Below, piece after piece: positions 7,638 through 14,545 of a stretch of 64,000 nt of DNA. The notes under the pieces were generated by a model, which saw only the letters and a list, made by a program, of their open reading frames with translations, made no database searches and was not told where the DNA came from. The stretch's first letter is position 1. Each line of letters opens with the position of its first letter. The translations under genes were made by a program, and so were the position numbers. The DNA is taken from contig NZ_FNCW01000001.1 of NCBI RefSeq assembly GCF_900099815.1, positions 129,933-193,932 of the forward strand. The letters are read 5' to 3'. The DNA comes from Psychroflexus sediminis (GTDB taxonomy: Bacteria; Bacteroidota; Bacteroidia; Flavobacteriales; Flavobacteriaceae).

Positions 7638-7711
7638 TGGTCCCACTTGGACTCGAACCAAGGGCCACCTGATTATGAGTCAGGTGCTCTAACCAGCTGA
7701 GCTATGGGACC
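7638..7711 (-). tRNA. tRNA-Met (anticodon CAT)
   Basis: A 74-nt cloverleaf is clear on the minus strand: acceptor stem GGTCCCA/TGGGACC with discriminator A, D-arm AGCTCAGCTGGTTAGAGC, anticodon stem-loop CCTGA-CTCATAA-TCAGG and T-arm CTTGG-TTCGAGT-CCAAG. CCA is not encoded. The CAT anticodon fits elongator Met; a tRNA-Ile2 read by lysidine modification cannot be fully excluded by eye. The initiator is excluded because the first pair is G-C. Confidence 0.93.
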
Positions 7712-7776
7712 AGTGCTGATTGTTAAGGAGGGCAAAAATAAGTATAAGTTTATTATCAGCCAAAATAATTCTTAAA

Positions 7777-8187
7777 TTAAAATTGAGTTTGGTCTTCACA
7801 TAACTCGACCAGCACCCCATGATTGCTTTTGGGGTGAAGAAACACGATGGATTTGCCGTCGGCTCCGGCTTTGGGTTTTTCGCTAAGTAGCTGAAAGCCT
7901 TCCTTTTGCAGTCTTTGCATTTCAGCCTGAAGATCATCTACATAAAAAGCAATATGGTGGATGCCTTCTTTCTGTTTGCTCAAATATTTTCCCACAGGGC
8001 TGTCTTCACGCGTGGCGCCTAAGAGTTCGATTTTGCTTTCACCACAGTCAAAAAAAATGGTTTTCACCCCTTCGCGCTCCACGGTCTCTGTTTTGTAAGG
8101 CGCTACATTGAGCAAGGTCTCGTAGGTTTTAGTGGCCTCTTCAAGATTATTAACGGCAATACCGATATGTTCGATTTTTTTAATCAT
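7777..8187 (-). CDS. mce: Methylmalonyl-CoA epimerase (VOC family)
   Basis: 136 residues, the normal size. It interconverts the (S) and (R) forms of methylmalonyl-CoA, linking propionyl-CoA or branched-chain catabolism with succinyl-CoA. The paired beta-alpha-beta-beta-beta modules of the VOC fold are visible: IEHIGIAVNNLEEA with metal ligand H7, a glutamate in ESKIELLGA, IHHIAFYVDD and the C-terminal GVLVELCED. It is cytoplasmic, divergent from rbfA and has its own -7 box. No mutase gene is in the window. Confidence 0.9.
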   Translation of the reverse strand: MIKKIEHIGIAVNNLEEATKTYETLLNVAPYKTETVEREGVKTIFFDCGESKIELLGATREDSPVGKYLSKQKEGIHHIAFYVDDLQAEMQRLQKEGFQLLSEKPKAGADGKSIVFLHPKSNHGVLVELCEDQTQF

Positions 8188-8212
8188 AAGATATTCTCAC
8201 AAAGTTTTGCCA

Positions 8213-8220
8213 CAAAACTA
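8213..8220 (-). promoter_or_regulatory. Putative -7 box for mce
   Basis: The minus strand reads TAGTTTTG, matching TAnnTTTG, 25 nt before the mce ATG. It lies back to back with the rbfA box. Confidence 0.45.
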
Positions 8221-8238
8221 ACATTTATATATTTATTC

Positions 8239-8246
8239 TAACTTTG
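8239..8246 (+). promoter_or_regulatory. Putative -7 box for rbfA
   Basis: TAACTTTG matches TAnnTTTG. It ends only 4 nt before the ATG at 8251, so the transcript would be leaderless or nearly so, or transcription starts elsewhere. Confidence 0.45.
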
Positions 8247-8250
8247 CAGC

Positions 8251-8643
8251 ATGGAATCAAATAGACAAAAGAAAATTGCCGGAATCCTTCAAAAAGATTT
8301 AGCCGAAGTTATTCAACTGGAGCTTAAAGCAGCAGGGACCCAAAATTTAATTATATCGGTGACTAAAGTGAGGGTGACTCCGGATTTACTTCAGGCTAAA
8401 GCGCATCTGAGTATTTTTCCTTCTGAAAAATCAGAACAAATCGTTGAAGAAATAAGAGGCAGGAAATCTAAAATTAAGCATGAAGTTGCTCAAAGAACCA
8501 AGCATCAATTGCGACGTATGCCGGAGTTGACTTTTTTCAACGATGATTCCATAGAGTATATCAATGACTTAGAGCAGGCTTTCAAAGGCAAAAACGATCC
8601 GATTAAGAACCCAGATTTGATAGACAAGCGCAAGAAAAATTGA
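8251..8643 (+). CDS. rbfA: Ribosome-binding factor A
   Basis: 130 residues. RbfA binds the 30S subunit near helix 1 of 16S rRNA and helps late maturation and cold adaptation. The type II KH-like fold is recognisable from RQKKIAGILQKDLAEVIQ at the start, ISVTKVRVTPDLLQAKAHLSI and the closing LRRMPELTFFNDDSIEYIN. The lysine/asparagine-rich tail is typical. Its stop codon overlaps the start of the next gene by four bases (TTGA), so the two are translationally coupled. Confidence 0.93.
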   Translation: MESNRQKKIAGILQKDLAEVIQLELKAAGTQNLIISVTKVRVTPDLLQAKAHLSIFPSEKSEQIVEEIRGRKSKIKHEVAQRTKHQLRRMPELTFFNDDSIEYINDLEQAFKGKNDPIKNPDLIDKRKKN

Positions 8644-9836
8644 ATGTATCCTTTTACATCGCCAAGCGTTATTTTTTCTCCAAAAGTTCCAATACGGCCA
8701 TCAATATTATCACGTGGATTGCTTCTGTAGGGGTTATTGCCGGAGCATTATCGCTTTTCGTTGTCTTATCCGCCTTTGCAGGCCTTAAAGAGTTTAGTCT
8801 TTCGTTTACCAATAAATTTGATCCTGATCTGAAGGTCATGCCTGCCTCCGGAAAGTTTTTTACTGTGGATTCCCTTCAGAAATCGAAAATCGAAGCAAAT
8901 AAAGACATTAAGATGTACTCCGAGGTCATTGAAGAGCGGGTATTGCTCAGTTTTAAATCCAAAAATACACCAGCCTACATCAAAGGGGTGGATTCGACAT
9001 ACAGCGGTATTAGTGATATTGAGAACGCTGTATTTCTCGGCCAGTGGTTAGAAGACAATGCCTATCAGGTCGTCCTGGGAAATGACCTCTCTAGAAAACT
9101 ATCCGCCGGGGTCCGCGATTATTCAGGTCTGCTAAGCCTGTATGTGCCGAAACCTGGAAAAGGTCAGATTTTGAATGTAAAAGAGGCGTTTAGAACGGCT
9201 AATGCTACGGTTGTTGGAATTTATTCCATCAACGAAGAGCTGGATAATAAATTCGCTTTTACAGATATTGGCTTCGCTAGAGATTTACTTCAACTCCATA
9301 CAAATGAAGTCTCAGCTTTGGAAGTAAACCTGTCCCCTTCAGCAGATTTAAATTCGGTAAGAAAAGAGTTGGAGGCTGTATTTGGTCAGAATATAGTTGT
9401 AAAAGATAGGATTCAGTTGAACGATAGTTTATATAAAATGTTGAATACAGAGAATTTAGCTGTGTATTTAATTTTTACGCTGGTCATCATCATCGCTTTA
9501 TTCAACGTGATAGGTTCTATCATTATGGCAGTTCTAGAAAAACGACAAAACTCTAAAACCCTGCTGAATCTGGGGTTAACTAAAACAGAAGTTCAGCGTA
9601 TTTTCTTTTTTCAGGGCGGGCTGATGAGCGTTGCCGGGGGTATTGTTGGTCTTGTCTTAGGTATTCTCCTGATTTTTTCCCAGCTTTATTTTGAGTGGAT
9701 CATGATCACACCGAGTTTAGCTTATCCGGTAAAGTTAGAATTCATCAATATTGGAATAGTCTTCTTAACCATCTCGGGTTTAGGCTTTTTAGCCTCTTAC
9801 ATCTCTTCAAAAAGCGTAAAGCGCTCGTTTCGTTAA
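8640..9836 (+). CDS. LolC/FtsX-like ABC transporter permease
   Basis: 398 residues with a TTG start inside the rbfA stop (TTGA overlap). An N-terminal transmembrane helix (about 22-45, ITWIASVGVIAGALSLFVVLSAFAG) is followed by a MacB-like periplasmic domain (about 50-265). Three C-terminal helices of the FtsX fold then follow (about 275-395, starting VYLIFTLVIIIALFNVIGSI). Family members such as LolC/LolE move lipoproteins out of the inner membrane together with a LolD ATPase, which is not encoded here. The start is supported by the conserved FYIAKRYFF segment near the N-terminus. The rbfA-permease pairing is common in Flavobacteriia. Confidence 0.88.
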   Translation: MNVSFYIAKRYFFSKSSNTAINIITWIASVGVIAGALSLFVVLSAFAGLKEFSLSFTNKFDPDLKVMPASGKFFTVDSLQKSKIEANKDIKMYSEVIEERVLLSFKSKNTPAYIKGVDSTYSGISDIENAVFLGQWLEDNAYQVVLGNDLSRKLSAGVRDYSGLLSLYVPKPGKGQILNVKEAFRTANATVVGIYSINEELDNKFAFTDIGFARDLLQLHTNEVSALEVNLSPSADLNSVRKELEAVFGQNIVVKDRIQLNDSLYKMLNTENLAVYLIFTLVIIIALFNVIGSIIMAVLEKRQNSKTLLNLGLTKTEVQRIFFFQGGLMSVAGGIVGLVLGILLIFSQLYFEWIMITPSLAYPVKLEFINIGIVFLTISGLGFLASYISSKSVKRSFR

Positions 9837-9887
9837 TATTTCCCTTTTTTTGATTAAGTTGCTAAAATAAAGCGATTTAAGAAGAAT

Positions 9888-9908
9888 TTTCGAACTAATT
9901 CTACAAGA
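9888..9908 (+). promoter_or_regulatory. 21-nt shared upstream element, copy 1
   Basis: A 21-nt stretch beginning TTTCGAACTAATTCTACAAG is identical to 14483-14503. In both places it ends 18 nt before a -7-like box and about 44 nt before the start codon of a T9SS cargo gene. The position covers the -33 region and just upstream, so it is a candidate regulator or sigma-factor recognition site. Confidence 0.6.
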
Positions 9909-9926
9909 TTTTAAGCTTTTGGCACA

Positions 9927-9934
9927 TAGTTTTG
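9927..9934 (+). promoter_or_regulatory. Putative -7 box for the PA14/T9SS gene
   Basis: TAGTTTTG matches TAnnTTTG and starts 25 nt upstream of the ATG at 9952; the shared 21-nt element lies 18 nt further upstream. Confidence 0.55.
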
Positions 9935-9951
9935 CTTCAAACTATCTTGTT

Positions 9952-12900
9952 ATGAATAAAATTACATCCTTATTAATCATTTGTTTTGTTTTTATTTTCA
10001 GTATACGAACTATTTATGCTCAGTCTATTGAAGTAACAAATACAATCCCTGGAATTGAAACTAGGACAACGTCACCTACATTTAATACAACAATTCCTAA
10101 TTTTAATCTTAACGGAGGTAATACTGTTGCAGTCTTATTTTCTGCTGAAGGTACTAACTCCTTTACAGCAACATATGATGGTCAACCTATGACAATAGTA
10201 AATACTTCTATTAGCCGTTTCTATTCAGGAATTGCTTATCTGATTAATCCCACAAGTAGTTCAGGTGATATTCAAATACAAAGCCCTTTTAGCGAAGGAG
10301 GTACTAGACTCTCTTCCGTGTATAGTGTTATTGCACTCAGTAATGTTGACGCAATAGCTGGAACGGATACAGATGCGACATCTGGAAATAATAGATCTAC
10401 GTCTCTTAGTTATAGCACATCTTTAAACGGGAGCTATGTTTTAGGTGCAGCTGGAAACAATAACTTTAATGGGCCAGCACCAAATATAGCTGGACGACCA
10501 TCACTTAACCTTTTTAGTGGAGCATCTGATGGTAATCATGCAGTAACTCATGCTCATGGTCCAGTACCTCTTTCTGGGACATTTACAGATAATTACGATG
10601 ATTTCCGTACTGCCACAACTATTGCTTTTAATGCAACCTTTGAAATCTGTGATCCTGTTACCTCAGGCAATATTGATACAGATGGAGATGGAGTTAGTGA
10701 TATTTGTGACTTAGACAATGACAATGATGGTATTTTAGATTCTGTTGAGAATTTAACTGGTTTTCTGAATTATGAATTTTATAACTCAGTTCCTGCTGGA
10801 CCTTCAGTAGATAATATTCCTACCTCTGGAGCTGTAGGAACCGGTTTTGTTTCCGATTTTGATGTTGATGCGCTTTGGGAAAATATCACCCCAGGTGATG
10901 GTAATACTTTTTCTATACGATATACTGGAAATATTAATATTTCAACAGCTGGCAGTTACACTTTTTTCACGAATTCTGATGATGGGTCTAAATTGTTTAT
11001 TGATGGAGTAGAAATAGTAAATAACGATGGAAACCATGCTGTGCAAGAAAGACAAGGAACAGTCAGCTTGACTGAAGGTTCTCATACCATTAGAGTTTTA
11101 TATTATGAAAATGCAGGGCAAGAAACACTTAGTGTGTCTTACTCCGGTCCTTCTATTGCAAAACAACCTCTTCCTTTTTCTATTTTGAGTCCTGATCCTG
11201 GTAGCGTGGATACTGATGGAGATGGAATTCCAAACTACTTGGATTTAGATTCTGACGGTGATGGATGTTCAGATGCTAATGAATATTATGGCTTATCCAA
11301 TGCAGACGGAGCAGATGATGGAGTATTTGGAGTTGGTACTCCTACGGTGGATGCTAATGGTTTGGTCGCTGGAGCTGGATATAATGGTAGTTATTTTTTA
11401 GATGTTATCGATAATTCTATAAGTCGTTCTTGTGAGGATTTTGATGGTGATTTTATTCCAGATTTTATTGATCTCGATGATGATAATGACGGTATTTTAG
11501 ATACAAATGAGGGAGATTTAACAATCGGTGAAATTAACTATGAATATTATAATTTGGTGCCGACTGGAAATACAGTAGATAATATACCAGCAAGTGGAGC
11601 AGATCAAACGGGTGTTATTTCAAATTTTGATGTTGAAGCTTTGAGTATAGCCATAACTGGTAATGCAGAAACTTATTCTGTGAGATACACTGGATTCATA
11701 AATATTGCTGCAGACGATACCTATACGTTTTTTACAAATTCTGATGATGGTTCAAAGTTATTTATTGATGGCATAGAAGTAGTTGATAATGATGGGCTTC
11801 ACAGCGCTGCAGAAGCTTCTGGAAGTATTTCTTTAACAGCAGGTTTGCATGCTATCGAAATTCTTTACTTTGAAAACACTGGAGACGATTTACTGACTGT
11901 ATCTTATCAGAGTTCAACTATTACTAAAGCACAAATACCTTTTTCAATTTTATCATCACTTTTGGGGGATTTGGACACAGATTTAGATGGTTTCCCTAAT
12001 CGGATAGACTTAGACTCTGATAATGATGGCTGTTCTGATGCTAATGAATATTATGCGCTGGCAACTGTAGATGGAGGAGATGACGGTGTATATGGAACAG
12101 GTGTTCCGGCTGTAGATGCTGATGGTCTTGTGCTATCGGCAGGGTATGATGGTGCAAATTATGCTGATGCCTTGGATGCAAATGTCAACGAAGGCTGTTC
12201 TTACATCCAAACTGTAGATGGAAACTGGAATACGGCTACCAATTGGAGAGAACAAGCTGTTCCTTCTTTAAGTCATGATGCTATTATAAGAGCAAACAGT
12301 ACGGTTTTCCAAAACCAGGCTGTAAATGATTTAATTATTGATTCTGGCTTTGCTGTTATTGTCGATTCTGGTCAGACGCTAAGTGCGAGTGGAAATTTAA
12401 CAAATAACGCCGAAGTGACAGGAGCAGGCGAAGTTATTCTCAATGGAACCTCAGCTCAAAGTATTTCTGGAACAGGATCTTATGAAAACTTAAGAATAAA
12501 TAATCCAACTACTGTTGATTTTACGGAAGCCTCAGAATTGTTTGGCGTTCTATATGTAGAACAAGGCACATTAAACACAGGGGGCAATCTTTCTTTAGGC
12601 TGTGATTTTGGAACAGGTAAAACTGCTCAGGTTGCCCCTGTATTAGGAGCCATTGTAGGCGATGTTACAGTAGAACAGTGTTACCCAGCAAGAAGAGCAT
12701 TTAGATTTATTTCTTCCTCGGTTACTACATCTACATCTATAAGAGAAAACTGGCAAGGAAACCCTACGGATTATTTAGATGATGAGCCGCTTGGATATGG
12801 AACTCATATTACAGGTTTAGAACCAGATCCTGCTGTGGATGCGAGTCCTGCTCAGGATGGTACTAATGGGTTTGATTACAGTCCATCTGGAAATTCTTCC

Positions 12901-14142
12901 ATGTTTACATTTGATAATACGGGAGCAAGCTGGAATGCGATTGCAACGACAGTACAAAACTTAGACGCAGGAGAACCCTATCGCCTTATGATCAGAGGAG
13001 ATAGAAGCATTGATATTACAGATATTGCCACCTCTCCAACAAATACCAGGTTAAGAGCTACAGGAGCGCTTACCATCGGAAATACGATTCAAAGCGTTTT
13101 ATCGAGTACGGCAGGTGGTTTCAATTTTATCGGGAATCCTTATCAGGCTCAAGTAAATATGAATTCAGTTTTATCAGGTTCAACCAACCTCTCTACAACA
13201 GAATATTACGTTTGGGATCCAACTTTAGGAGGAACACCTACACCAGGTTTGCCAGGAGGCAGAGGCGCATATGTAACGGTAGATTTGGTCACAGGCACAA
13301 ATTCATTAGGTTCAGAAGCAAACCAATATCTCCAGCCTATGCAGGCAGCTTTCGTAAGAACCGATAATGATGGGGCTTCTTCATTATTCTTTTCTGAAGC
13401 TGTTAAGGAGGTAAGTCCTGTACAGACTCAAACCAAATCCTTATCACAAGCAGAATATATCAATATTCAGTTGTTTGATGCAAACTCATTTTCTCAGGGT
13501 GAAACCCCTTCAGACGGATTACGAATTACATTTGATAAATCTTACAGCCTTTCTGCGGAAGATGATTCTCCAAAACTTGGAAATCTGGATGAAAACTTAG
13601 CCAGGGTAGAGGATAATTACTACTCAGCAATTGAAAGACGACCTTTCCCAGAAACAAGTGAAAAGTTGGACTTGTTTATCAATCAGTATAGAAGCGAAGC
13701 TTATATCATGAAGTTTGATATGACGAATAATCTAAATACTGATGTGTTTGTTGAAGACAAGTATCTAAATCAAATATCGAAAATCACTACAACTGATGAC
13801 ACATTTTCTTTTATAATAGACAAATCTATTCCGGAATCTATGGCAACAAATCGATTTAGTCTGGTCTTTGAACCTGTGAGTCTTTCAACTCAAGAAGAAA
13901 GTTTAGGAAGCTTAAGCCTATATCCTAACCCGACTAAAGGTAGCTTCCAGATAAGTGGCCAAGATTTGGGAGAGGGCGCAGAAGTAGAGATTTATAATAT
14001 GATTGGACAACAAGTTTACAACAGAAACTTGAATGGTTCATCGGGTACAGAAATCACAGATTTCAACGCTAATGCAGGGGTGTATTTAGTGAAAATAAAA
14101 AATGATCAAGGCGAAAAAACCTTCAAATTGATAAAACAATAA
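9952..14142 (+). CDS. Large secreted T9SS protein with two PA14 domains and calcium-binding repeats
   Basis: 1396 residues from the ATG at 9952, which starts a clear signal peptide (cut near residue 24, YAQ). Order: an unrecognised beta-rich region (25-240); thrombospondin type 3-like DxDxDG repeats (about 242-260, 420-435, 495-520, 673-695) that should bind calcium; PA14 domains at about 270-410 and 527-670, each with the FFTNSDDGSKLFIDG core; a region at about 750-1300 shared with the proteins at 14546 and 51927; and a type A T9SS sorting domain (about 1318-1396: LYPNPTKGSFQISG ... GVYLVKIKND). PA14 domains often bind carbohydrates, so a surface adhesin or glycan-binding role is plausible. 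The next gene starts 4 nt later. Confidence 0.85.
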   Translation: MNKITSLLIICFVFIFSIRTIYAQSIEVTNTIPGIETRTTSPTFNTTIPNFNLNGGNTVAVLFSAEGTNSFTATYDGQPMTIVNTSISRFYSGIAYLINPTSSSGDIQIQSPFSEGGTRLSSVYSVIALSNVDAIAGTDTDATSGNNRSTSLSYSTSLNGSYVLGAAGNNNFNGPAPNIAGRPSLNLFSGASDGNHAVTHAHGPVPLSGTFTDNYDDFRTATTIAFNATFEICDPVTSGNIDTDGDGVSDICDLDNDNDGILDSVENLTGFLNYEFYNSVPAGPSVDNIPTSGAVGTGFVSDFDVDALWENITPGDGNTFSIRYTGNINISTAGSYTFFTNSDDGSKLFIDGVEIVNNDGNHAVQERQGTVSLTEGSHTIRVLYYENAGQETLSVSYSGPSIAKQPLPFSILSPDPGSVDTDGDGIPNYLDLDSDGDGCSDANEYYGLSNADGADDGVFGVGTPTVDANGLVAGAGYNGSYFLDVIDNSISRSCEDFDGDFIPDFIDLDDDNDGILDTNEGDLTIGEINYEYYNLVPTGNTVDNIPASGADQTGVISNFDVEALSIAITGNAETYSVRYTGFINIAADDTYTFFTNSDDGSKLFIDGIEVVDNDGLHSAAEASGSISLTAGLHAIEILYFENTGDDLLTVSYQSSTITKAQIPFSILSSLLGDLDTDLDGFPNRIDLDSDNDGCSDANEYYALATVDGGDDGVYGTGVPAVDADGLVLSAGYDGANYADALDANVNEGCSYIQTVDGNWNTATNWREQAVPSLSHDAIIRANSTVFQNQAVNDLIIDSGFAVIVDSGQTLSASGNLTNNAEVTGAGEVILNGTSAQSISGTGSYENLRINNPTTVDFTEASELFGVLYVEQGTLNTGGNLSLGCDFGTGKTAQVAPVLGAIVGDVTVEQCYPARRAFRFISSSVTTSTSIRENWQGNPTDYLDDEPLGYGTHITGLEPDPAVDASPAQDGTNGFDYSPSGNSSMFTFDNTGASWNAIATTVQNLDAGEPYRLMIRGDRSIDITDIATSPTNTRLRATGALTIGNTIQSVLSSTAGGFNFIGNPYQAQVNMNSVLSGSTNLSTTEYYVWDPTLGGTPTPGLPGGRGAYVTVDLVTGTNSLGSEANQYLQPMQAAFVRTDNDGASSLFFSEAVKEVSPVQTQTKSLSQAEYINIQLFDANSFSQGETPSDGLRITFDKSYSLSAEDDSPKLGNLDENLARVEDNYYSAIERRPFPETSEKLDLFINQYRSEAYIMKFDMTNNLNTDVFVEDKYLNQISKITTTDDTFSFIIDKSIPESMATNRFSLVFEPVSLSTQEESLGSLSLYPNPTKGSFQISGQDLGEGAEVEIYNMIGQQVYNRNLNGSSGTEITDFNANAGVYLVKIKNDQGEKTFKLIKQ

Positions 14143-14146
14143 GCTT

Positions 14147-14353
14147 ATGAAACTAAATAAATCACATTTTTTGGTACCAGGAATTTTAATCATCATGTTA
14201 TTGGTCTCCACAGAAGCTTTTGCACAACAACTTCCTCCAGCTTTTGGGGGTGATGGTGATGATGTTAATGATCTCGCCGCTCCCATCAACGGACTCATTG
14301 CTTTAGGGCTTGCTGTTGGCGGATACCTCGGGGTCAGAAAATTAAAAAAGTAA
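14147..14353 (+). CDS. Tiny PID-CTERM-like membrane/sorting-signal protein
   Basis: 68 residues. A signal peptide (cleavage near AFAQ, about 27) is followed by QLPPAFGGDGDDVND and then by APINGLIALGLAVGGYLGVRK, ending LKK. That ending has a short P-I-N/D motif, a single hydrophobic helix and a basic tail. This matches the tripartite layout of PEP-CTERM-like sorting signals, most like the PID-CTERM group of small Bacteroidota proteins, although N replaces D. It starts 4 nt after the PA14/T9SS gene, so it is cotranscribed, and is followed by a strong terminator. Function is unknown; it could be a processed surface peptide. Confidence 0.7.
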   Translation: MKLNKSHFLVPGILIIMLLVSTEAFAQQLPPAFGGDGDDVNDLAAPINGLIALGLAVGGYLGVRKLKK

Positions 14354-14376
14354 ATTTTATTCAACTATTAGATAAG

Positions 14377-14406
14377 ACCACCTGAGAAACTCAGGTGGTT
14401 TTTTTG
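14377..14406 (+). terminator. Rho-independent terminator
   Basis: ACCACCTGAG (14377-14386), loop AAA, CTCAGGTGGT (14390-14399), then a run of Ts. It closes the two-gene unit 9952-14353. Confidence 0.85.
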
Positions 14407-14482
14407 TATAAAGCATTTTACAGATTAAGCTGGTGAAGACCTTTAAAAGATGAAATTCAGTTAAAAATGCCTATTGTATTGA

Positions 14483-14503
14483 TTTCGAACTAATTCTACA
14501 AGA
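14483..14503 (+). promoter_or_regulatory. 21-nt shared upstream element, copy 2
   Basis: Identical to 9888-9908. It is again 18 nt upstream of a -7-like box (14522-14529) and 42 nt before the start codon of a paralogous T9SS gene. Confidence 0.6.
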
Positions 14504-14521
14504 AAAAATAGGCTCAAGCAT

Positions 14522-14529
14522 TATTTTCG
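14522..14529 (+). promoter_or_regulatory. Putative -7 box for the 681-aa T9SS gene
   Basis: TATTTTCG is one base off TAnnTTTG. Its distance to the TTG start (24 nt) matches the 25 nt seen for the paralog at 9952, which supports both the box and the TTG start. Confidence 0.45.
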
Positions 14530-14545
14530 TCAAAATTCATAGTTT

